62,000 bases of DNA. It comes from Chrysomallon squamiferum (lineage: Eukaryota > Mollusca > Gastropoda > Neomphalida > Peltospiridae). How positions within the stretch are numbered: position 1 is the stretch's first letter; each line of letters starts with the position of its first letter. The DNA lies in assembly GCA_012295275.1 (NCBI GenBank), contig CM022669.1, positions 8,699,989-8,761,988 of the forward strand, given 5' to 3'. Of the stretch, positions 28,041-42,200 are shown one piece after another. The notes under the pieces are model-generated. The model saw only the letters and a program-made list of their open reading frames with translations, made no database searches and had not been told where the DNA came from. The position numbers were made by a program, and so were the translations under genes.

Positions 28041-29872
28041 GTAAGTAATCACACAACAGCACTGGTTGTTGTAATTACATCAGCTCTGTGTTTTCTTATG
28101 TGTGTCCATCATCAAAACTGTATTATCCTCACTCATCCTTGACCAAAACAGATATACTGAGAAAAACATGAAATTAATGTGTGAGAGAAACTAATGCGAA
28201 TAATGCGTACAAGTATTTGACACATTAATTTACCGCGCACTTATAAAAAAATAAAATAAAAACATGAATCAGTAAACTAGTTGTCTTGTGGTCAGCACAT
28301 TAATTAAGACACTCATTTCTGACAGAGTTGTGGTGGCACATTATTTTATACAAGCATAGATTTTATGTTGTACAGTATGTATTACAACAAATACACATAC
28401 ATACATATTCTTTAAGTGTGTGTTGTTGTTGCTGTTTTGTTTTTTTGTTTAGTACTTTGTTTCTCTAAATCAGTAAATAAACAAATTATTTAGGATTTAT
28501 AGAGTATTAACTTAGTTATTAATTTCCTTCATGTTTCTGAGTAGACACAGTTATCTACATATATCCTGCAGGTTTTGAGCTGCCCGTACCTGTTAATGAT
28601 ACATTTTACAACAATCACAATAAAGAATTACTACACACTGAATAATGAAGAAAGAAGGAAATCTTGTGTTGAAAACCAGATAATAAATTAGGTGACATCT
28701 TGTTTTTTATCAAGACTGTCACTCCCTGTTTACTAGTAATGGTATATCAGATGTTCTTGATAGAAAATTACTTCAGTGTGTTCTCACAAACACTAACTAA
28801 TTCATACAGCTAATTAATGAAGTATAACAAACATTATTTGACAACATTACCACTTTTAGCAGAAATGTTTCTTACATCATGAAACACCTTGAAGAACAGC
28901 ACATCACGTTTATAACATATGTTTGTGTTTTCCACCTGTCAGGTGTACAAGACAGATAACGATTTAAAAAAACCTTGATGGTTCTACCTGTCTCTCCACG
29001 TGTCCTTTTATTGACTCTGAAAATCTAATACAAATAACTTCTTCTCTTACAAGTTGCTGAAACATCAGTCTTTGTTATAAACATCTATGCACAGTAAAAA
29101 AGATTGTTATCGTTGTTCTTGTTTTTATTTAATATTCTTCATCAGTTGTCCTACTTTTACCTTAATAAAATTTGTAATTTATTTTTGTTCTTATATTAAC
29201 ATTTTCCCATGAGATAGTCAAGATAAAATATGTTGTGTGGGAGTCTCAGGGGTACATGTTTGTGATTTGGTATTTGTACAAGTATGTTTATCTCGCAAAG
29301 TACACAAATTTTTTTTTTTATAATATGTAAACATAAAGGAATAAAAGAAATTTGTTTATAATTTGAATTTGCTTTTAGTAAACATGTTAATATACTATGT
29401 TTATCTGATGTGTTTTTGTTTAGAATGATGACTACTTGTGTTCAGCTTATACTACTCCTACAGAAGAACATTACATAGGTATGTATATTAGCATTACATA
29501 GGTGTGTCTATTAACATTACATAGCTATGTCTATTAACATTATATAGGTATGTCTATTAGCATTACATAGGTGTCTATTAACATTACATAGCTATGTCTA
29601 TTAACATTACACAGTTAATTAAAACTAAGTGCATCAGTTTATGTACAGAAAAATAATAAGTTTATTTTAACATTACATTAAAAAAAAGATATATGTTTAT
29701 TACATTGTACAGGTAAGTGTCACATATTTCTTTAACTTCTCTGGAATGTTGTCATGTGAAGAGTGAAACTAGGTTAACAGAGCAGATTGCTATACACATC
29801 TTAGGAATCTCAGTAACTACTCAGTTATTTTTACTTTTAACTTTTTTTTTTTGTTGTTCCCTTCTTCATTCT

Positions 29873-29915
<43 letters not shown>

Positions 29916-30228
29916 TTTTTTTCTCCTCAGTATCACTAAACATATATAGAGTTTGGATTAGATTGCCTGATTTCATCTTTCACTTATTTAAAATAAATTA
30001 ATGCTTTCATTTTCTTAATATTTAAAAGGCAAAAATATAACAGTCAATTAAAGTGAAAATTGTCAAACATTTTTTAACTATTTATTTTTTAAAATTTTTT
30101 TATTTAATATTGTTGTTTCTGTTTCAAACAAAATCTCGTAAAGAGCAACAAATCAGTCTGATTTTATTAAATAATAAAACATGAATAATTTTCATTTCAA
30201 AAAACAAATTGTCATAGTTCATTTATTT

Positions 30229-30260
<32 letters not shown>

Positions 30261-33200
30261 GGTAGTTACAAAGAACAGATTGGAAATGGCAAAGCATTTT
30301 TTAGTGAAATTCAAACACTTAATATTTAGATATTTTACAGATTTATTCAGCCACTTATGTCATTTTGTTCACATTTCAGAATATCTATACATACTTTCTA
30401 TTTCTGTCATGTGTTAAACAAAAATCATTTGCTCAAATGCTTAACCTATTGAAAAACATTACAAACTTTTGTTCCAACTCAGTAATAATAATATATATAA
30501 AAATAGATTCATCAGTTATGCAAAAATACTTAGTATTATAAATATAGACACAGTGTAAGGAATTAATAAAATATAAAGTGGACATGGTTTGTAAGAAATT
30601 TTAAATGCTGTATTTTAGATTTATAGACTCAGTCTATTAGGAATTATAAATAGATGATAAAGTGTTATTTATAAACAAATGCTGTATAAAAATTAAGAAA
30701 CTTACCAACTTTTTATTTAATTATGTGAACGTAATTTTAAAAAAATTATTACAATTATATTTTCATTTTTATTCAGTTAAGTGGTAATCTTCAGAGGAAT
30801 GATGAAATTTGCATTGAACAATAGCAGTTTTAAATCTTTAATTAAATTATACATTTAACCAGCTGGTATATGTTCATTTTTATAACATGGTTTCTGCAGC
30901 ATTATTGCTTTTAATGCTTTGTTTATTATTTCAGTGAAATTTGAAGCTATGGCTGATGTAATGATAGCGCATCATATTTTGTTATATGGTTGTGAAGGTG
31001 AACCATACAGTAATAGCAGTGTATGGTAAGTGTAATAATAATAATTTTATATATTTATGTGAGGTTAAATTATACAGTGTCAGAGCAGAACCAAACAACA
31101 ACAGCAGTTTCACTTGTTTTCATGGTAGTTGTGGAATATACAGACATATTGTTTTTACTTTGTTCAGGAACTGTCCAGGTATTTGTGAAAATGGTCAAAC
31201 TCAGAAGATTTTGTTTGCCTGGGCTAAAAATGCCCCACCGACTGTTTTACCAAAAGGTATGCACATTCCACTACTGATTCCATGTTAACATTAATTTTTA
31301 TTAGTATATTCTTTTTGTTTTTTAAATTGTGTTTTTTTTAAATTTATTTTTTATATTTATTTTTTAATTATTTTTTGTTTGTGTTGCTTTCATGCTAAAA
31401 CATTTGAGATCTCATTTCTGTATATTATTATCAAGTTAAATTATATTAATGATTTGATCATTATAATTTAGATAAGTTTTATGTTTTCACTGTCAAGTGA
31501 TCTCATTGTTTTTTTTATAACTGTTTCCATAGTACATTGTTACAGATGTTGATTCTGAGTTTGTGCAGTTCCTTAACCATAGATAGATATCACATTAATA
31601 AAACTATGTCCATCGTCAAATTTATTATCTGTTTTCTCTATCTTTTAATTTCTTTCTTGTTCTCTTTCACTTTGTATGAGGAATAGTAAAATTATTTTGA
31701 ATTGTAAGAATGTTCAGTACGGATTACTTTCTGTACAGTTTGTGTAAAACATGATGTAGTAATAATTATTCTGTAGTATCAGTGTACTGTGTGCAGTGTT
31801 TTAGATTGTGTAGTAATTTCTCTATTACAGATGTAGGTTTTCGAATAGGAGGTGTTAATGGCATAAAGACTCTGGTTTTACAAGTTCATTACAAACATAA
31901 ATTTGAAGGTTTGTATTCAAACATTTTAAATAATAAAGACTAACTAGTAACAGCAATAGTGTTAAGTTTTGTGTTTAATTGATATAATTTTTTTTTAAAA
32001 GAACTAACTAAAATAAACCACCACTAATTTATTGTTGTTGTTGTTGTTTATTTATTTAACTAGTCTGTGTATTACTGCCTATAAAATATAGTGGGTTTTT
32101 TTTCATTAATTATTTATTTTTAATTTTATAGAAAATGCTGCAAGAGATGAGTCAGGTTTGAGAATCTATATGACAAACAAAAAGTAAGTTTTATTATTAC
32201 ACATATAGATTAAAATTAGTCTGACAAGTAGAATATTTGTAAACAAAATTTATTAACTTGTTAGTGATTGTTATATATCTTGTTGATGTTGAAATTTCTC
32301 AATACAGCATGCCATTTTTCATTTCTTTCTTACATTTCCATCAGACAGTGTTTTACTAATTTATAGAATCTGAAGAGGGAGAAGAATATTAATATTTTGT
32401 TTAACAAACAAGAAAAATAAAGAATTGTTTAGATTTTATTAGAAAATAATTTTAATGTATTGATCTTTCAGGTTTTATAAGTTCTGTTGTGTTTGACTCT
32501 AACAGCATCAGTTAGTGCAAATGCAAATCACCATTAATTATTGAACATTTAATTGTAAATGATAAATGTTTAAATTGTAATTTCAGACCAAAGTATGTTG
32601 CAGGAATTTTCCTTCTTGCTTCATGGCAGCTGAACATTCCACCTAATACACCTAGTAAGATTTTTTATTTAGCATTCTTTTGTTGTTACCAGCATTGTGT
32701 TTATTGAAAAATATTTTACATTTCTGAACACACATATCTATACACACACAGCCACACACACACATACATCTACACACACACAGATATTACAGATGTTTGC
32801 AAACACACATTCACAGATACACAGATACCCACATACATAACAGATATAAAAATAAGTACAAGCAAACAAACCAATTATAATTATGGTATTTTAATTATTT
32901 TTCAGTGACCCATGCTGATTTGAGCTGTGCTTATGTATTGAAAACACCAATGTTTCCCTTTGCTTACAGAACACATGCTCATGAACTTGGTAAGAATTGT
33001 TTCCTGATTCACATATATGTGATATACAAATAATATTGATAAACAAAATACTAAGAGGTGAATACTGATTATATATTATAACTGGAGACTGACAAACTGT
33101 CCTGTATGATTTATAATGTGTATTTTGTTCTGTTTTGTTGTCTCAAAGAAACTTAAAATAGTTTTTGAAACCTCTGTTTGTCTCTTGTGTATAAAAATAA

Positions 33201-36200
33201 AATATTCCTAATTTTATAAAACAACTGATTTAATATATTTAAATTTTAGGAACAGTGATTACTGGATATCAGTATAACAACAGCTGGCATGAAATAGGGA
33301 AAGGAAATCCTCAGTGGCCACAGGTGTGTATTAAAAAACTGTTTTTATTTACAAAATACATGTGATAAGTCACACTGTGACAGTTATCCTTGATATGACT
33401 GGTATGTCATACTTCCAGCATATCTGTGATACCACTGCAATCTCACACTGTGCAACGTATGTACTGAATTCACAATCATTACCTAAGAAATATATTATTA
33501 AATCCAGAAAATTAGTTTGTGATGTGTGTAAAATATTGTATTAGAAATAACAGAAAAAGAACTTTAACCAAAATCATGGAAAAAGTATTTAAGAAACACA
33601 GCATTCATTTGAAAAACACCATGGAGGATAATATTTATGAAATATACCTTTTGAGAAACAATAAAGTTAAATAGTAACTGAAATTTCTTTTTATATCTGT
33701 TTCTTTTTTTAATTTAAAAAGTTTGAACTAATTTTTGTATCACTGGTGAAAATACAAGAGATTGTACACTGTTGTGTCAATCTGTTGACAGTATTCTATT
33801 GTGTTAGTTTTTAGGTGATTTATTACATCAAAAGTTAGTGACTTGTTCAGTTATGTTGTAATTTCAGGCATTTTACCCAGTGAAAGAAAAAATAGAAGTC
33901 AAACCTAATGATATTCTGGTAAGTACTGTGAAAACAAATCAGAGCATCAAACTTCATTTGTTTCTTTCTTATTTAAGATGTATTTAATCCATAATCCACT
34001 ATGCTGGCATGTTAGGCAAAAAAAGAGTATGATAAGTATAATAATTTTATAACAGTAACATTAAACACATAGCAAATTCATTTCACCAATCTCTGATAAA
34101 CATAAATGATAAATATAATAATTTTATAACAATAACATTATACATATAGCAGGTCCACTATGCCAGTCTCTAATAAACAGACAATAACAAATACAATTCC
34201 TATGACAAAAACATAATGCACACACCAGTACATCATGTTAATAATTATTTTGAAAACAAGCATGTTATGATTTGTTTATTAATAGCTATTTGTACTTTGA
34301 TTACAGGTAGCCAGGTGTTCATTTAACTCTACAGGTAGATCTACCACAACACATGCAGGGTATGTTGTATAGCATTTAATTTATTTTTAATAATATATTT
34401 TCAAATGTACATTTTGTTTTTTATTTATTTATTTTTAATTGTGAGTGATGTAGGTAGTAAGTATAATGTAAAAATAATCTGTTTGAGAGTGGTTTGTTAC
34501 TGTTATTGATAGGAGTGTTTTATTTTGCTTCTGTATATGTTTGTGTGTGTGTGAGTGTGTATGTAATGTGATATAGTACAGATAGGTATATCTTTTTATA
34601 TATATATGTAAAGATGATATACATAAATGTGCAAACACTGTATAGTACACTGGTATTACAGAATGACTGGTGGAGATGAGATGTGTAACTACTACATCAT
34701 GTTCTACACAAATTCTACACAAAGTAATCCATATGGAGCATGTTCTTTCAATGCAAAACCAGACATTGTGAAAAACATTCCTGCAGATTCTGACGTTCCA
34801 CTACCACCAAACCCACTGTTGGAGGAAGAGGCCAAAGGTCACCATAAAGGAATGCCTCAGCCATCAGGTAGACTAATTTTAAACAATTGATTTTCATATA
34901 ATATGTATATGTGTTTAGAGCATGAATGTGTGTTCAGGTGTGTCTTTATCATATGTGTTTGGTATGCTGGTGTAGTTTTAAAGAAATATTTTAAATCATT
35001 TTTTGTTTACTTTAGATCACTTTGCTAATCTGCAGACCATGGATTTGGTAATGAAAGGAGCAAGACCTTTACAGGTGAAATAAACTGTTACCATTACTCT
35101 TTAGTTTTAACATTTTTCTCCAGTTTTCATTCAGTATGTGAAGAGAAGTTTTTAGAATGATATTATCTAGAAATTTGGAATTCAGTATTCTAAACATGGA
35201 TTTTCTAAAACCTGTAGCTTCACCTAAATTTTAATAAAGTAATTTTTCATGAATATAACTGAGATTCTGTTTAGGACTTCCAACTGAAAACCTTTTGAAA
35301 TTTGTCTTTCAGCATGATTCATATTTGTGTGCAGCATACAAGATGCCTGCAGAGGAGCAGTATATTGGTGAGTTCATCATCTTTTCTCCTTTTCATTTCA
35401 GAATAAATTTTAGTCTTCAAGTATGAATCATTAGGAACAATATAAACTTCTTTTTCCTTTTTTTTTTCTTAACTCATGTAGAAATCATGTAATTTTAATG
35501 TAAAGAGGATGGTAAAGTGATGATGTTGGTGTGTTTATTGTGTAATTTTAAAGAGGATGATGAAATGTTTGTGTTTCAGTTAAATTTGAAGCAATGGCCA
35601 AGGCTCAGATAGCTCATCACATTCTTGTTTTTGGCTGCAATGGAGACGAGTACAGCACCTCTCCTATCTGGTATATTATAACTTTATTATTATTATATAT
35701 GTTGTATCAGATATGTTGTACAAACACACACACCCACACACATACACTGAGAGAGACAGAGAAACGATCAGTTCAGTGACTCACACATTGTTTGACAGAT
35801 CCCACAAACAATGGATGATATACATCAATGGATCACACTCATCTACATGTTATCATACATCAAATGATGCTTGTTTAGTGATTGTAAATACTGATATATT
35901 TTTAATTAAATCTTTCTTATCATATTACTTAAATGTATTGTTATTTTATTTTTCTGAGCTGTAATACATAAATATAGGTGACAAAAATACATAGATTTAT
36001 TAAATATATACTGTTGTATTTTATCCAGTGTTAATTAATTTATGTTTTACAAATAAATTCAGGGTTACATTTTACATTTAGGGACTGTCCTCCAGTGTGC
36101 AAAGATGGTCAGGAGAAAATTCTCTTTGCATGGGCCAAAAATGCTCCTCCCACAACACTCCCTAAAGGTAAATTATAATAACAGTAATAATACTTAATGA

Positions 36201-39200
36201 ATTGATACAGAGCATTTTTCTATAAAGACCATTTTCATCAACATCATTAAATATTTTTAGCACAAGACAGTTGCTGCATTATTAATAATCAAGCTGAAGA
36301 TACCGTTAATGAAAAATATAAATATTCTTTGATTCATTAGTTACTTTGTGTTTTCAGTTTGATAAAAAAATTTAATTACTGAACTTTATATAAGAAATTT
36401 GTGACTTTGGTAAGTTTTTTGTTATAATTTGTGATTTTGTTTTAGATGTTGGGTTCCGAGTGGGTGGTGCCAGTGGAATTAAAACAATTGTGTTACAAGT
36501 GCATTATGCTAATCCTTTTGATGGTAAGTGTTTCAACTGAATAATTGATAAAGAATTGTTATTTATTTTTTTTTTATAATAAAACCTATGCAGATATATC
36601 AATGTGTTTCTAAAACTATAAAAACTAAAAAAAAAAAAAAAAAAAAAAGTGTACTGGGATACAATCTATTTTATAGATCATCTGTTATTTTTATTTGCTA
36701 TATTTCAATATGTGTCTTTTATGTTGTATATATGTTAACATATATTTAGCTTTATTTCATTCTTTAATAGAAAATGTGTTTTCATTTCAGCTAATGCAGA
36801 AAAAGATCACTCTGGAATAAAAATTTATCTGACAAAAGAAAGGTAAGTTTTAAATAACAGCTATCAAATAAAACTGAAAAAACATGTCCACTAATGTGCT
36901 TAAAAGAAGTTGTGGTATGCACTGTCATGACTGAAAGAGTTACTTTTAAAGATGTTTATCTCTAAAGGTAGCCTGTGGTCTGTGTTTCCTCATATATCAT
37001 TTTGTAAAAATCACATTTGTCACAAAATTGTGTAAACCATTGCCAGCAGACAAGTGTATGTCACTGTCACCAACATTTAAAACACAGGTTAATGAAACAG
37101 TTAAAATATTAATGAGACAACATATTAATGAAATGTATCATCACTTATATATTAAATCTTCTTTTTTATAGACAAAAGTTTGTTGCTGGAATTTTCCTGT
37201 TGATGGCATATGAAGCTTCAATACCTCCAAATAAACCAAGTAATGTTTTACACCTTGATAATAATAACAACTACAGCTAATGTTTTAATTTATGAGAGAA
37301 ACAAATATAATCATTTACAGTTTTTAATCATATCTTGTAAAACAATGTTTAAATATAATCATATACAGTTTTTAATAAATATTAAACCAATATATCTGTA
37401 TTTAAATATTAACTTGTCACTTTTCTTGAAACATTCTATTTACATGTCTCTTGATGTTTTAATCTTGTCAGTTTTAATATTGTGTTTTGTACAGAGGTCT
37501 ATGCTGATATCAGCTGTGTTTATGATCTACAGAAAACAATGCATCCATTTGCTTATAGAACTCACGCACATGGTCTTGGTTGGTGGTTTTTTTTATTTAT
37601 ATATATATATGTATACATTACACAATTCTTACATTCATAAATACAGAACATCTTTGATAAACATCTTTTTTTTTGTTGGGTTTTTGTTGTTTTTTTTATA
37701 CTAAAGAATTAATAAAAAATTGTTATTGATAATAGGTAAGAATAACAATGGAATGTGATAAGATCTTGTGTTATTATAAAAATTACTTAAAATGAATTTG
37801 ACTAAATTTTTACATCTGATAAGAATTTATTAATACATGAAATACAACATTAAATATATGTATTGTAATAAATTTGTGTCAGCCTTTTTAACTGTATTTT
37901 GTAGTTAGCTTTTAAAATAGAGTTTAAACATGTGGTATTATTTGTTTTAGGTCGAGTGATCACAGGATATCAGTATAACAACAGCTGGCATGAAATAGGG
38001 AAAGGAAATCCTCAGTGGCCACAGGTAAATTTCAGATTTAGACTCTTGTCTTTTGTCAATGTCATTGATTACTATCAGCAGTACTTTAAAACCATCTGTT
38101 TAAGCTTTGTGTAAGCTAATTATATTTTATTTATTTATTTGTGTTATGTACAGAATGTCTTTTCTTTTTACATTAATATTTTGGTCACTCTGTGGGTATG
38201 AGAAAACTCAGATATGACCAGTGTTTTTTTTTTTTTTTTTGTGACATTAGTACAGTTACGTTTTAATATTTAATAAAAGAATAAATATTGTTTAAAATTA
38301 CACACAGAAAATTGTATGTTACTGTTACAGGCTTTCTACCCAGTCCATGACAACATCATTGTACATCCTGGAGATAAACTGGTGTGTTTTTATTTAAATA
38401 CAGTTTCCACTATAAACATTTTAGTATCAGTGAAAATAATATAATAATATTAATACTATATAATACCAGTAAATATCTCTTAATGAAAAGACAATAGTGA
38501 GGGAGAAGAAATAGGTTAAAATAAGATGTTTTTAAAACAAGCATTATAAATCATTTTATATTTGATGGAAAATAATAATTTGCTTCTTTAATTTTAATTT
38601 TTCTTTATATAATTTTTCTGTCATGTTATGCTGTTTTTATATTACCAGTAATATAAATGTTTTTATTAATAATGTTCGTAGGTGGCACGATGTACATTTA
38701 ATTCAACAGGTCGAAACAGATTCACATATATAGGGTAAGAATATTTTCTTTATTTCACAAAAACTGAATACGACTGACTTTGTCAACACTTCATTTCACT
38801 CTTTGCCGTATCATTCTAAAACTATATATTAGTTTTCTGTGACAAATGTGAAAACAGCCCATCAGTGATATTCAAAATGTTTAAACAGTACTTTTCAAAA
38901 TAGTTTATAATTAATAACAGTTCTGTTTAACAGCATTATTAATTTTACACTAAAAGTACACAATTTCTGTTAATGATGATAATTAATAACTACACATCTG
39001 ATACTATTATTATGTCTACAGAAGTACTTGAGTTTTAATAACTCTCCTGGACATTTGTTTTTTTGTTTTTGAAGTCAAACTGGTAATGATGAGATGTGTA
39101 ATTTCTACATCATGTTCTACACTGAATCGGATGTTCAAGATCCGTATGGTGCGTGTGGAGGAAACAAATATGCACAACAAGTTGGCCCCTTGCCAGCAGA

Positions 39201-42200
39201 TTCCGATGTTCCCTTGCCTCCAAACCCACTGCTGGAGGAAATAGCCAAAGGTCATCATCATCATTATGTGCCACCACAAGGTAAATTAGAAACAAACAGG
39301 GTGTTTAGGAAATATATGGTTAAAGAAACTGAGGGTGTTTTTGTTAAGAAAAGTCTTGCTGAAGAGCTACTTATGTTACATGTTAGTAAAGAGTCTGATG
39401 TGAAGTTCAGAACAAAAAGGGATAAGAACAGTGTCAATGAACTTGAGTCACTGTTGTCATCAAAACAAACAGTAGATGGTTCGAGACACACAGCCAGTGA
39501 CTCACCCCAACACAGAGCTTCTGTGAAGGAGGCCATGTTGAATCCAGTTGAAGGTTCATCTGGAATGTTACAGACAGGTTTGTCTAGAGACGAGGCAGAG
39601 AAAACTAAACATGTAAGAACAAGAAGTGAAGGAGCTGTTAAATATGAGATAACAACTGACAGTAAGACTTGGTGTTGTTTAGCATGACAGCCCAGCATGT
39701 TTGATACACTTGTTGTTGTTGTTGTTGTTGTTGTTTTTGTTGTTGGTTTTTTTGCATGCTTACATAGTCACCATCTGTTGAAGGGTCCTTAAAGAAGTTC
39801 CCAGAATATAAATACATCAAAACTTCATTTAGCGAAATTTATTGTTTAATCATCCATCATACATACCTCATTTAATTCTGTTTCATAGTTCATGCATTTT
39901 TACTGTATTTTCCAAATTCAGGGAACATTCTGAAGTCACCTTTAATTGTTCCAGTTTTATTTTTGTTGAAGGTTCATAACACAAAAAATTACAACTGTTT
40001 AATAAAGTAGTTTGTTCAAAAGTTGGTGTTTTTGTTCTTTAGAAGTGTTTCACATTCCCTGGTTTTCTCCCATTAAAGAATTTGTACTAATAATAGAAAG
40101 TATCTTCACATTAACAGAAATACAGAAGAGTATATTACATGTTAGTTGCAAACAGAAATTGCACCAGAGAGCATGATTCCTATTAGAAACTAGTTTGAAA
40201 TGTTAACTCACAGTAACATTGCTTTTTTTATTGTTTATATATGTCTCTTTATGTGTGTTTGTGTGTGTGTGTGTTTAATTTTAATTTTATAAATATTGAA
40301 ATGAAACAAATATTGTGAAAACTAAACAAAATTATTAAAAAAAAAAAAAAGTTACAAAAATATATCAAAGATACTTAACCTGGTTGTTTGACACTGACAT
40401 TTGTTTTGTCAGACAAGAATTTCTGTCTATACTCTGTGTGTTTATTAGTTTTAAGTCATAATTTGTTTTACGCAGTGTCAGCAAATAACACAGTTTATTG
40501 TTTTTCTATTTTAAATCACAGTTGTTAATTAGAAATATCAGAAAACTAATACTTGTCATCTTTCAGTAATAATATATTTTATTTCCAAGTTTTAAAATGT
40601 AAGAGTTAGAATCTCTTAAAGTAGACAAATGTTGTTTTTAGTTATTTTTAGTCATGTTTTACTCTTTTGTATTCTGTAGCAAAAAAACCACTCAAAACAA
40701 TGGATCTGAAAATGAAGGGAGCGAAGCCTCTAGTGGTAATTTTGTCTTTGTAATAACATTCATTTTTAATAATGAGCAACTTAATTGGAACAAACCCAGT
40801 TTTCTCTACAAGTATACATTTAAACAGAAATATCCATGTATATGTATGTAAATAGTAAGGACAAAAGTATTGACTGTTTTATATTTCTTCATTACATAAT
40901 TTATTTAGTATATTTAATTTTTTTTATACATCACAAATGTAACATTAAAGAAAACTTCGAGGCTGATAAAAATGTTAGCAATTATTTTTGTCTCTGTTCC
41001 AGCATGATTCATATCTCTGTGCTGCTTATCCTGTCCCAGAAAAAGAGAATTTTATAGGTAAGATTTCTTTTTGTAGACTACTTACATATGTGTGTGTTTT
41101 CTACAGTTATCTGTGTATCAGGATGCTTTTATATTTATTTGTTTTCTAGTTAAGTTTGAGGTGATGTATCCGTGTTTAGTTATATTTTTTTTGTAGTTAA
41201 ATTTGAGCTGATGTATAAATGTATTTAAATTATATATATGTTAAGTTTAGTTATATTTGTTTTGTAGTTAAATTCCAGCTGATGTATAAATGTATTTAAA
41301 TTATGTATATGTTAAGTTTAGTTACATTTGTTTTGTAGTTAAATTTGAGCTGATGTATAAATGTATTTAAATTATATATATGTTAAGATTAGTTATATTT
41401 GTTTTGTAGTGAAGTTTGAGGCAATACCAGACAAAACAACACCTCACCATATTATAATATTTGGATGTGAAGGAGATGCATACAGCACTGAACCATTCTG
41501 GTACTTACACTGGTTACTGTGTTTGTCTGTATGTGTGAATATTGTATCTGGGCGTGTTTATGTATGTGTATTGTATGTGTGTGTGTGTGTGGGTATGTGT
41601 TTTTATGAGTGTAAAAACACAGGGTTCTTTTTGTTTGGTTTTTTGGTATTTATTTTGTATGGTTTTTCTTTGTTTCTTTTAGTAATGAGAAACCTCTTCA
41701 TGTATTATTTTACACTTTTTCTTCAAGTCTTATCTTAATCTTTTATTCTACAGGCATTGTCCTGCTGTGTGTGCAGGACATAAGGTTCAGAAGATTTTGT
41801 TTGCCTGGGCCAAGAATGCCCCACCCACAGAGTTACCAGCTGGTAAACTCTTTTACAAATCACATTTTTACTTTGTCAGATAGTTTCTAAATAATTAAAA
41901 CAATAGTAATAATAATGAAACGGTTACTTATGGTTTTGATAACTGTTAAAAAACATAGATATTTTTAGTTAATTTGTTGTTGATTTTTATGGAAAAGTAT
42001 TATTTATTACTGATATCACTTATTTACTGTAAATATTTGTTGATCACATTATAAAAAAATAATGTAAACAATTTGTTTGTCTTTTTTCAACATAATTAAA
42101 TTATATTTTCAAGAGTAAAGTTTCTCTTTTTCCGTTTACAACTACAACTACATCATGTTTATTTTTCTAGGTGTTGGATTTCGCATTGGTTCAGCTTCTG

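Noticed and set aside
39601-39620. A good-looking donor (cat|gtaaga) inside the PHM2 tail frame
   Set aside because: It leaves phase 0, whereas PHM3 exon 25 needs phase 1; joining them reaches a stop within ten codons.
39664-39687. C-terminal CCLA of the PHM2 tail as a CaaX lipidation signal
   Set aside because: The product would be in the secretory lumen, where CaaX prenylation does not occur; probably chance.
39264-39698. A 144-codon minus-strand frame
   Set aside because: It is a shadow of PAM exon 24 and its open extension.
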